Origin: Chloranthus sessilifolius | Taxonomy: Eukaryota; Streptophyta; Magnoliopsida; Chloranthales; Chloranthaceae | NCBI GenBank assembly: GCA_021018995.1 | Contig: CM037591.1 | Span: forward strand, 69,653,901-69,717,900 | Direction of reading: 5' to 3' | DNA: 64,000 bases | Shown: piece by piece, positions 1 to 9,979 of the stretch | Numbering within the stretch: the stretch's first letter is position 1 | Layout of the letters: the number at the start of each line of letters is the position of its first letter | Position numbers and translations under genes: made by a program | The notes under the pieces: generated by a model | The model's database searches: none | What the model was told of the DNA's origin: nothing | What the model saw: only the letters and a program-made list of their open reading frames with translations

Positions 1-275
1 TTATGCACTTTAGATTAAGAAACCATTCTTTTATTCATATTTCTCCAGTAGATTAAATCTTAAAGATAATAGACATTTTTAAAATAAGGATTTAAGTAGA
101 AGATATAAATAAGAAGTAATTTGATAAATGAACTTCCTCATGGGAACGATCCTATGCTAGTACTATAATTTCCATTATGCACTTGCAATAGGTTAAGACT
201 TGAATTTAATATAATTTTAATATACATAATAAGCCGATCATGTTTTTGGTGCCGCTACCGGGGAATCTGAATTTA
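1..275 (-). repeat. common plant repeat, copy 1
   Basis: On the minus strand this begins with a CCCCGGTAGCGGCACC block (about 248-265), then a stretch containing AAGTCTTAACC, TGCAAGTGCA, CATAATGGAAATT and GTTCCCATGAGGAAG, ending with GAGAAATATGAATAAA. The second part recurs on the plus strand at about 32927-33110 and 33240-33430. From memory, CCCCGG-YARCGGCACCAAAAAC followed by a similar tail is widespread in plant genomes as part of a retroelement; I cannot assign the clade. The window edge cuts it. Confidence 0.6.
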
Positions 276-413
276 TATTTATTTCTATTTTTATATAATA
301 TTTTTATTCTTTTAGAAACCAATATTTATCTTGTGCTGGATAATAATCCAAATACTGTATCCAGTATTAACAGTATAACTATCCACTCTCTAACAAAAAT
401 CTAATAGGGCTAA

Positions 414-505
414 TTAAGGGAAGAACTCCTCGGGTTGTTCTTCCTCCTATGCTGGATAATAATCAGGATCCTCTTCTTGTTCTGGATCCTTTTCTAAGTC
501 TCCGC
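414..505 (-). other. acidic peptide-like frame in LTR A
   Basis: The minus strand reads an Asp/Glu-rich frame containing EEDPDYYPA, one TAG, then EEEQPEEFFP and a stop. Comparable frames lie in the LTRs of E1 (7850-7939), E2 (31603-31683) and E4 (54344-54531 and 62552-62754), each preceded by a conserved GAGCTTAGAT-like box and ACTCAYCC. The agreement is at peptide level (D-P/S-D-Y, acidic run, P-E/D-x-aromatic-P-stop) and is seen directly; function is unknown. Confidence 0.5.
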
Positions 506-1547
506 TTGCAGCTACGACGTATAGTCAAGGGATGAGCTACAGTCTAAGCTCAGTAGGGAGAATATAGTGCTAAATCACATCTTATCCTTCTATTGCATGG
601 TGTTGATGCATAAATAAAAACATTTCTAATTAACATAGTGTCAAATACATCGAAGTGAAACCATTAACTAAACCGTAAATATCAAAATAACTTATATCAT
701 GATGTAGATGATATGCGGAATAGGTACATAGTAAAGTAGGGAATCAAAACAGGAACCAGAGCATATATCTTTTAATAAGCATATGAGAAACAGGAGTATA
801 TATGTCAGAAAATCAAAAACATATCAACTCACATCACATCTTTGAAATTCAGAACATTAGTGTAAGTATCCCGTAGCGGGAACAAAGCAATCCGTAGCGG
901 ACACAAGGTTTGAAAAACCCCTGGGGACTCCACCCCTCTCTTAGAGACTCCACTCCCCTTACAACCAACATGGACTTAGCACATTGTGCACAAGTCTCGT
1001 GGCAAAGCATCCAGTAGTGCGAACAGGTTCGTAAACCCCAGGGACTCCACCCCTCTAATGGAGGCTCCACTCTTCTTTCCACATGATCTCATAATCGTTT
1101 GATACATGCCACGGATTGAGTTTTGAGAAATTGAAAGGAACGATTGATATGCATCAATATGACAAAGTTCTAATACCATGATCATGTGCAAAAAGTCAAA
1201 TCTTAATCATTCATTTAGTTTCAAATAGCATATATGTATATATATATCATGTTACTGAAAGTATCAATTCATTTAGTAATCACATCATTAGCCATGAATT
1301 GTGAAAACATATAATCGGGCATCGTGATTTTTCCCTACCTTAATATCGGAGTCATGTGAAATAAATAGCCTAAACTGAGATGGATATCTTATCTACGGTC
1401 TCCTACATTTATCATAGATCAAAATGTTCATATACTATATGTTAGTGACAAAACCTTGCATGAAACAGGGTCCCCTTGGCTTAAATAGACAAAAATTGTA
1501 TCCCTTTGAGAACAGGGGACCTCGCCACACCACGAACTCACAGGGTT

Positions 1548-1641
1548 GCTACAGTGAACCGTTTAAAATTCATCTCGCTATAGCGAGCATCATAGGTCTC
1601 TACAGCGAGCCTATGAGGTACCCTACTTCTCGCTACAATGA
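1548..1641 (-). promoter_or_regulatory. CTCGCTATAGCGAG palindrome cluster
   Basis: A perfect palindrome CTCGCTATAGCGAG lies at 1574-1587, with diverged copies CTACAGTGAA (about 1549), CTCTACAGCGAG (1598-1609) and CTCGCTACAATGAG (1628-1641). Downstream on the minus strand, near 1478-1492, is a TATA-like CTATTTAAGCC. The order palindromes then TATA-like box matches the arrays of the other elements in this window. Confidence 0.5.
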
Positions 1642-2637
1642 GTTTTCACAGAGTAGTTTTAGCCTAAAAATTCAAGTAGCACTTTTCGCTTCTGAGGAGG
1701 AGTTGAATTGACCCACAATGAGCTCCCACGACTTCTTCCTAGTCCGAAATCTTAAATCCCCTAACAAGTTTTCATTCTAAGCATCTAGTTTGACCTAATT
1801 TCATGCAATATGGTGGAATCTTGGATTTCTACCTCAGAATATTGCGCATGCAACATCCAAAAACATCGAAATCTAAGCAAATCGACGACTATACCTCTCA
1901 CGCGTCCGATCTTTGGAGTTTTTCTTGAATGAATTTCAGAACCGAAATAATTTGAATCTAAACTTATTAATTCGAGGTGTACGAAATTTGTTTATGGTTT
2001 ATACCTTCATAGATTCTTTGCATGCGAAGTCTCCGTCTTCGGCGTCGAAATTTATTGTCAGTTAAGCAATCTCTCGTCCGATTGTTTGATCAAAGAATTT
2101 TAGAGATCGTGTTCGTGTTGCGAGGATAGGAACAACGGAGATTCTCTCGCGGCAGATGATTGGCTGGAGTAGTGATCCAATGGTTGGTTTTCAAGGTGGT
2201 GAAAAGAGGTGATGGCTTCCATTCCTTAAGCAGGGTCGGTCCTTCTCTCCCAATCTAAAAATTGAAAACATGCAATGTGCGTGGGAAAGTTTGATATACA
2301 AAAGGGTACAAATTCTATGTGCAGCCTGCACATTGAGCACGGTGTACTGGTCTTAATTAAAAGAATAGAAATAAAAGAATACCAGTGAAGGTCTAATGCC
2401 CTTGACAGGTTTGAATACCAAGACCATACGTCCACATCCCAAGTGCTTTACCAGTGGTGTCCTCAAGGAGACTATGCACTAATTTCACAGTTTAATACAC
2501 ATATCCGATTATGAAGGCACTTATTTTAACCCGTTAAATAGAACGAGTGGCTCCAAGGTCTAAGGTGCAAACCACTTTTGGTCTCAAGTACGAGTACATA
2601 CCCAGCGTATTCGGGTTTGAATTTGGAGGGTGTTACA

Positions 2638-3639
2638 AGTATCGTTTTCTAAATGAGTTACAGGATAAAACCTTTGGTCAATGTTACTGTAACATGGAAA
2701 GAAATACACCTCTTCTGATAGCAAAAATTTCCACACAAATAACACTTATCCAGTTATCCTGACAACTAAGACTTAATTGTGTGAATAACAGTTGGTCGTG
2801 GGGCTAAGATATATCTGCCTAATGCAAGAAGTTTCAAATTTCAAAAACGTTGAGGATCTTCAATTAATATAAATCCTGACCTACGCCTTAGCAGCTCTTG
2901 GGTAATCTTTGAAATCACCATAATAAAAAATTCAATCCATTAAATCCATATTTTTAGGACTGGATTACCCTAAAACCTAAGAAAATCACTGATTTAAACC
3001 ATGCCCGCAGGTAAACTCAGTAAATGGGGTCTTGCTTTTTTGGAACAGTAAAGTTTGTCGTGTTAAAAATCACTTCAACTAAAAACAAGAACATCTCAGA
3101 ACAAATCTTCAAAATTTCCTACTAATTTTCACCTAACAGGAGAAAGTAAGCAAAGGGAAATTCATATATGTCTACTCTTATGCCTCTGCCTTATCATAAC
3201 TTGCAAAAGGGTCATACACATTATCAATTCCTAGATTTGACGCACAATCCAAAGCTTCTACAGTGCAGCATTGCCACTTCCTCTCTTCTATGAAACACAA
3301 AATCAGGTTTGCTCATGTTGGTCTTGGACAAAGTTCCTCTGCATTATACAAATAATACATAAATAGAGCACACATCTCAGAAACTACTCTTTTTTCCATT
3401 ACATGTGATTACATACAGTAATTATGCCTTAATCTTCTCAAACTTGCATATTGGAGCAAGGCATGGTAGTGTAAATCTCTGATTTATGCCACTTTCCACC
3501 TCCTAACCTAGCCTTTAATATACCTTTGAGCTAGTTAATAGTGAATTTTTAAGTGTGTTTTTGTAGACAGCAATAAACTGCAGCATAGGGAGCAATCAAT
3601 TTAATGAGAGCCAAGAAGAAAGAATCTAGAGACAAATAG
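2638..3639. other. unassigned, no gene seen
   Basis: AT-rich DNA with only short chance reading frames. I see no protein motif, tRNA, LTR end or tandem repeat. Confidence 0.5.
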
Positions 3640-5179
3640 TGGGGCTGATGGGAATTACAGTGAATGCACCATGGTGGTCCCCATCATGTGGGCCATTTAG
3701 CATGCCTTGGAGCCCTAGAAGTCCTGCAGATAGAGAAAAATGGGGCCCAGGCTTAGTGGAGTGCTGTTGTAGCAGACTATACAAATTGCAAAGAATCAGA
3801 GACTCAATATCGAGCAGCTCTGTCCCTTCAAATAGCAACCTCTCGAGCAGCTCGAGTAGACCAACAGCTTCAGCAATTCAAACTCGAGTGGTTCTCGAGC
3901 AATTAGGCACCTTCATAAGTAACCTATCGAGCAGCTTGAGTGGAACACAGCTTCAACAATATCATCTCAGATAGCTGTAGAGTACATTACACCTTCCGCA
4001 AAGCAAGCTTCAGTGGTTCTCGAGTGGATACATCTTCAGAAGCTTCAGGTCGGGAGGATCTCTGGCACATTATCGAGTGGAAGAAGTATTAAACTTGTCG
4101 AGCAGCTGAAAGAATGCTTCACACTAGAACCTGTCGTGCTGTTTATAGCTTCAATCCATCCACTCGATCAGTTCTGAGGCCATCCTCATGAGCTGCCTTA
4201 TGAAGTAAGCCATCTTGTCGAGTTGTATGCCTGAAGTAATCAATCCTATCAAGCAGCAATGCCTAAAGCACTCCAGCCACTCAAGCACTCTTCAAATAAC
4301 ACTCCATCCACTTGACTCTTCACCATCAAACCTTCAGAGATCATTTAACCTGTCGAGTACCTCTTGAATTATACATTCTGAACCCCAACCACTCGAAGCT
4401 CGAGTTCCAGTAATTCTATTGGAACTCCACAGCACCTGAGGCACATGCCCCAATGTACTGAGCTATTCCCCACATCTCGAGGCAACACTAGATTGAGAAT
4501 GAGCCACGATAGCAGCTCCAAAAGTTTTGATTTTTCCCTTTTTCTGATTGGCCCAAGCATTTCATTGCTTTATGGATTGTATATATAGTTGTAATCTACT
4601 TTGTAAAAACCAGCTAGGAATACTCTTAGCCTGTGATCATTTTAGGATTAGGGTTAGGGTTTAGTTACCTTTCTTTTTCATTTTCTTTTTTTCATTCCTT
4701 AGCTCAGTAATGTTGGGCTAAATCTTTATAGCAGATAGGGTTATTTTGGATGTTGTAATCTATTTTGTAATAACATTATGAGCAATCTTGGAATCTTGCA
4801 GCATAGAGGGCAAAGTCATTATAAGTCCTTTTTAGTAATAAACAACCATTTTTAATCCTCCATTTAATCTATATTTTTCTTATGCTTATCATTTAGATCT
4901 ATATGGGTTTTATGCACTTATGGATGCATGTGCTTGTAGCCTTGCAAACATAGTGGCTGCAGTAGTTTTCCTATTATAGTTTAATCCCTTGACTGGATAA
5001 CATCTATGGGATATTCTGTGATGATTTAAGTGGACAGAATATAACCTTAGGATTAGTCTAGATCTAAGGATTGAGCTGGATTCTTTTTCCTTGCACTTGT
5101 GCTTGTAGCCAAGTGAGGGACTGCTACAGATCCAGCTCCTCCTCTGTTTTACAATACTATTTTCAGTGAATAGATTTGG
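3640..5179 (+). mobile_element. LTR-like promoter fragment with TCGAG array
   Basis: From about 3808 to 4405 there are roughly fifteen TCGAG-containing motifs, including two paired forms: CTCGAG-CAG-CTCGAG near 3842 and CTCGAG-TGGTT-CTCGAG near 3883. A TATA-like TGTATATATAG follows at about 4569-4579 with T-rich transcript-like sequence after it. This looks like the U3-R part of a retroelement LTR, but I find no primer site, polypurine tract or coding region, so the clade is open. A short telobox-like TTAGGGTTAGGGTTTAG lies at 4650-4666; it is too short to be an interstitial telomere. Sequence from 4680 to 5179 is AT-rich and unassigned. Confidence 0.4.
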
Positions 5180-6201
5180 TGTAACACCCCATAAAACCAC
5201 ACGTGTAAAGTCCAGATCAACAGTGTGTCACGGACCATGGACTCTAGAACGGGAAGAATCCTTGTGGGCACTGACCACTCGATACCCACAGGGACCAACT
5301 TGGATTGAAGGCGTACCTGGACCTCAACCATGAGCCTTTTAAACCAAACAAGTTGGGGGCCTGTTTTGGAACTAGATCCCTATTTGGGGCACCCTCAATG
5401 CTTTAGTTAAGGGAAACTAGCTATTAAGACCCCATTGAGACCATATTTGCGAAGGCCCATAAGAAAGAAGGACCTGGACATTTAGGCCCATGAGCTAGGA
5501 GATGAGTGATGCATTGTGTATACCTTAGGAATCATGTACAAGTTGTACACTCAATTAGTGCCCCCCTGTTTTAGTACACATGCACGTAACCATGCAAATC
5601 ATTATTTGCATTGGGCATTGTCGGCTGTAAATGGAGAGGAGAAGCTGGAGTGAAGAAGAGAAGCCATCTCTTTCTTCTTCTTGATTTGATTCAAACTCAT
5701 TGCAAACCAAACCTTGAATTCATCCCGAAAGCTCTTCCGGTTCAAATAGAAAACGAATCCTATAACCTCGGAGCACCTCGAGCTCTATAACTTGTTCAAC
5801 CAAGAGGATACAAATCTGGGAATCAACATTGCGAAGGAATTGATCTAACACCGGTGGATCGTAGAGCTTCGCATGTGAGGAAAGTGCAGAGAGGTAACCC
5901 TCGTCTCTCGTGCGTCATGCTTTAGTATTCGAACATCCTGCTAAGTAGTAATACTCGAAGACACATGCAAGGATTTCAAGGATCGAACGTGTCTGAAGCA
6001 CAAAAAAGGGATTCTTTGAGGTTAATCATTGAAACCCTTGCTTGAGCTCTGATTTGGGGATAAATCGTGGGTTAGACTCCTTAATGTGAACTGTAGGTTG
6101 TGCAATTTATTTTGTTTCAAATAGAGGTCTCTAAGTGAATGATAGCTCATCTTGAGCATGTTGATTGTGTTGTAGAACCATCTCGGGAGGCCATAAAGGC
6201 C

Positions 6202-6790
6202 GGCTCGAGTTCTTGGTGTGAACTATTAAAAAAGCAGTTCTATGTGGTACGCTCAAGGGTGAATCGCACCGCTCGAGCAAGAACCCACATGAAGCCATAT
6301 GCTCGAGCAAGAATTATAGGCTTAAATCACTCGGGAAGAAACCGATCGAGCATAAATTGTGGGTTTACATTGAGAACATTCTCAAGCATGAATTGGGTCG
6401 CTCGAGTAGGAAAAGACCTGAAGGGGTACGCTCGAGCGAGAATTTGAAGCTATTTTAGCTCGGGTCAAAACCGCTCGAGCGGGACCTAGGATTTGTATGG
6501 GAAATACGCTTGAGCGTGTGTTGGATCACTCGAGCGAGAAACTTTCTAAAGCGTACGCTCGAGCGGGAATTTTAGGTTTATTTTTGCTCTGGTTAAAACC
6601 GCTTGAGCGAAACTTAGGATTTATACTAGGAACACACTCGAGCGAGAATAGTACCACTCTAGCAGGATATCACCTAAAGCCTATGCTTGGGCATGATTTG
6701 TAGGCTTATTTTGCTCGGGTTAAAAGCACTTGAGAGTGAAGCATAGGTGCCACTGGGAATCGCTTAAGCGGGATTGAGCCACGCTCGAGC
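6202..6790 (+). promoter_or_regulatory. CGCTCGAGCG palindrome array in E1 LTR
   Basis: More than twenty variants of CGCTCGAGCG are scattered here, with good matches near 6432, 6472, 6555 and 6783 and diverged forms such as CGCTTAAGCG (about 6763) and CGCTTGAGCG. The same palindrome occurs again at 13741-13814 directly upstream of the E1 additional ORF. Confidence 0.8.
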
Positions 6791-7849
6791 CTGAACCTCT
6801 AATTTTGACTATCTTCAATGTATGTACTTGGGACTTGGCTAGCATGCTTGTGAGTTATATGTGTGGAATAAGACATGTAATGGACAACGTAATTCAGGAT
6901 AAACTCATAGTGGACCAAGGTTTTCGTCTGACCGTGAATCTTTGCACGTGTGTTCGACACGAATACAAGTAGGGAAATCACCTTGCCAACTTATAAGTTC
7001 TCTCGAAGTCATGTTTTATGATGCTATATTCAAATGAATTAAATTTTTTCCATGGACATCATTTACATACTCTCGCGATGATTTATCTTTATGTCTCTTA
7101 AAACTTGTGAACATGAATAATTGTTGGTACATTTGCAGTCACGTCTCGCATGATCTCTTACATCCATCTCTCAATTTTTATGTGTATTCGTATTGTAGTG
7201 TGATCGCTCGTAAAACTCGTTCTTGACCATGTGTACTCGATCTATGTTTGCGTGTTATGAATTTGTGAGCATGTGCAATGAGGAGTGGAGCCTCCATGAG
7301 AGGGGTGGAGTCCCCGGGGTTGCGGCCCTGTGTCCACTACAGACTGCTCAGTTCCCTAACACTGGATGCCTTGCCATGTGACTTGATTCGAGTGTATTAT
7401 ATGTAAGGGGAGTGGAGTCTCTGTGAGAGGGGTGGAATCCCCGAGGTTACAACCCTGTGTCCGCTATGGACTTCTCAGTTCCCTAATACGGGATTCTTAC
7501 TATAATGCTATATGATATGCTTTGTCTCGACCCTATGAATCCTTGCCATGTATCGTGAATTATCTTAGATCTCAATTATATGCATTTTTCTTGCTCGTTC
7601 CATTCATATGTTTCGATTGTGTCTCAACTAACTTGTCTCGTTGTGCATAGTGTAAGCATGTCTTATTCGCCTTCATGATTTGACCAGCTAAGATTTTCGT
7701 GAATGTTTTACTTGAATTTGATATATTTTGAATGCACAAGCAAGCTTTGACAGGTTTTAAATATGCATCAAGAATATGAATATGAATGATAAGGTGTGAT
7801 TTAGCATGGTAATTTTCTCTACTAAGCTTGGATGAAGTTCACCCGCAGT

Positions 7850-7939
7850 GAGGACGGGGAGCGTGATTCGAAAACGGAGGAAGATCCGGATTATAATCCC
7901 GGGGATGAGGAGGATTTGCCTGAAGAGAATTATCCTTAG
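7850..7939 (+). other. acidic peptide-like frame in E1 LTR
   Basis: An uninterrupted frame of 29 codons reads from EDGERD through EEDPDYNPGDEEDLPEENYP to TAG. It matches the frames in the LTRs of family A, E2 and E4. Upstream is AAGCTTGGATGAAGTTCACCC (about 7824-7844), the equivalent of the box preceding the other copies. No ATG sits at its start, so if translated it would need an upstream exon or start. Confidence 0.5.
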
Positions 7940-8370
7940 TTTATAGCAGTTTTCATTTTAGGAGAGTTTCGTTTTGAGAGAATTTTGATAAAAAGGTAAA
8001 GAGAATATGTAATTAAATCAGATGATATGTTTTGATCCATTGTTTAGATGAAGGTCGGCCTTCATCGGTGGATGTTTATATTTTAGATATATATATATAT
8101 ATGCATGCAGTAGTTTATCGTGTGAGTTCTTTGTTGGCCATTATATCCATGCTTAGCTCTGTCACACTTTTGATTGTTGCGCACTTTGCTTCCACTTATG
8201 TTAGCTTACCATTATGCGATGGCTTGATCCTTCCTATTGTTTAACGTGAGGAAAGGTTGAGCTGTCAGGAAGTGATGTTGTTCGTGGTGCCATAACATCA
8301 TTGTTTTTTAAGTCTTGCATGTGATCTGACGGCACAGGTTTTATGGTAAGGAAACCTGGACCGTCGCAGG

Positions 8371-8384
8371 TGTTATCAAGGCCA
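8371..8384 (+). other. E1 primer binding site
   Basis: TGTTATCAAGGCCA matches the initiator-Met tRNA complement TGGTATCAGAGCCA at 11 of 14 positions and sits between LTR end and gag, as expected for a minus-strand primer site. E4 keeps an exact match to the first 13 bases (62131 down to 62119). Confidence 0.65.
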
Positions 8385-8525
8385 CTTTTTGTAGTCTTAC
8401 AGGCATACAGAGCCATGGTGTAGGATAAGAACAATAGCATTAGGCTTAGCTATTAGGTTCAGACATTAAGACCAATGGTCTTAACATGACCTGACTTGTG
8501 GTTTGCTTGGTCATGGCAAGAAAAA

Positions 8526-9751
8526 ATGCCTCCTAGGCATGGTAGACCAAGGAACGTGAACGTAGGAGATGCCCCTACTAGGGAGGGATTCATTTCAAGA
8601 GTAAATTTTATTCCGGTGAATAGCAATAGCAATACACTAAGAGGTAATGAGACCCTGTGAAGAATAACGCATCTGGATTAGGAGATCATGTTGCGAATGC
8701 TCCGGGAGGTAATAGTAATCAACAATTGCTTGAGACCATGGTGAACACCATGGCGGTGATGGCTGAGAGAAGGCAACCATCAGGTTTTCCAAGACTTCCA
8801 GAGACTATGGCCTTCGAGCTTCAATGGACAAGCCGACTCAATGGAAGTTGAAAAATGGTTAAACCAGAATGAGAAACTGTTACAATGAGTCCACTGTACA
8901 AAAGAAGAGAAGGTCAGTTGGGCTTCTTTCCAATTTGAGGGTGAAGTGGACCCGTGGTGGAAATCGGTTGAGAGGACTCGAGCACTGGGAATACCATGGA
9001 CTTGGGGTGAATTTACCAATGTCTTCAACCGAAAGTATTTCTCAACAACAGAAAGATGCCAATTAGAAATTCAATTTGCAAATCTAGTTCAAGGGAAAAT
9101 TAGTGTCTAGGAATATGAGACTGAGTTTATGCGATTGTCCCGATTTGCACCAGCATTGGAGGCCACTTAGTTAATGAAGACTCAAAATTTTGAGTACGGA
9201 CTCAAGCCCGCTATCAAGGGAATAATTTCATTGTTTGAAGCAACAACCTATGTCAGGGTAGTGAGATTGGCCCTCATAGCTGAAAGGGACCTTGAGGTGT
9301 TATATTAAGCGGGGATGAGCAAGCGAAGAGCCGAAAGGCACAATACCAAGCAACAAGTGCAGAACAGGCTCACAAGAGGCCTAAATATTTGATGCTGCCA
9401 CCATCAAAACTAGTTCCTTCAGCTTCGGCGAGGTCTTTAGATAAGGCAGCTCTATTGCCTCTGCCACCAAGACCACCAAGGCCTTTCAACACAACAGACC
9501 AGACAAATTCGACGGTATCAAAGGTGCAATCGACAGTTTCGCATACTACTTCCTCCGCCCCGATAATGATATGTGCAAAGTGTGGGAAGCCCCACAAAAT
9601 CGATAAATGTTGTAAAGCGGCAGGAGCTTGCTTCAAATGTGGGCACATAGGGCACCACATTAGGGATTGCCCAGAGATGAAAGGTGTTACAAACACTGTC
9701 ACGCTAGGTCTGAAATCCTTAAGGCCTACGGTACAAGGCAGAGCCTATCTG
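8526..9751 (+). pseudogene. gag: E1 gag remnant
   Basis: Gag would form the particle and package the RNA. The start at 8526 (MPPRHGRPRN) is chosen because it follows the primer site and resembles other Tekay gag starts. Around 8930-9340, in shifting frames, the capsid-type retrotransposon gag domain is visible: PWW near 8950, then a stretch with YFSTTERCQ, FANLVQGKISV, EYETEF and LSRFAP. At 9390-9751 one open frame gives a Pro-rich linker and two zinc knuckles: CAKCGKPHKIDKC (CX2CX3HX4C) and CFKCGHIGHHIRDC (CX2CX4HX4C). Several stops and frameshifts make it non-functional. It is followed directly by protease. Confidence 0.8.
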
Positions 9752-9979
9752 TGACAATGACAGAAGCTCAAGCTAGCAACAACTTCATCCAAGGTATAAG
9801 ATTCTCGTACATTAGTCAAGCATGAAATCTCATATTTTAGATAGATAAGGTGCATCCATAGAATAATCTCTGCAGTCATATTAATTAGGTCATGTCATAT
9901 CTACAACTAAGTTGATAGTACTTATTGAGCCTAGGTGTGATTAGTTTGAGTAAAGAGTGTGACATATACGGCCACAGAG

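Larger units (their letters stand above)
276..2637 (-). mobile_element. LTR fragment, Tekay-like family A
   Basis: On the minus strand it starts TGTAACACCC at 2637, the usual start of Tekay/Del-type LTRs. It shares with the E1 LTR a duplicated block built on GGAGTGGAG and GGGGTGGAGTCCC (890-1075 here, 7268-7450 in E1) and the downstream acidic reading frame (414-505). No polypurine tract lies beside 2637 and no gag or pol follows, so this is a solo or truncated LTR. Its inner end merges with the repeat at 1-275, and the 15-base string TGCTGGATAATAATC is duplicated at about 333 and 451, so the junction is uncertain. ORFs called across it are chance frames. Confidence 0.6.
5180..8370 (+). mobile_element. 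E1 5' LTR
   Basis: The left end TGTAACACCCC at 5180 follows the flank TTTGG. The right end is degraded (around GACCGTCGCAGG) just before the primer site. It is about 3.2 kb, long but usual for this clade. It contains the CTCGAG palindrome array (6202-6790), two copies of the GGAGTGGAG/GGGGTGGAGTCCC block (about 7280-7330 and 7410-7450) shared with family A, and the acidic frame at 7850-7939. The terminal stretch (GATCTGACGG near 8327) corresponds to the end of the E2 LTR near 32038. Confidence 0.75.

Noticed and set aside
1424..1711. 95-codon plus-strand frame
   Set aside because: Lies antisense within LTR A over the palindrome cluster; no domain.
4650..4666. Telomere-like TTAGGGTTAGGGTTTAG
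   Set aside because: Only two to three units; a telobox-like promoter word or chance, not an interstitial telomere.
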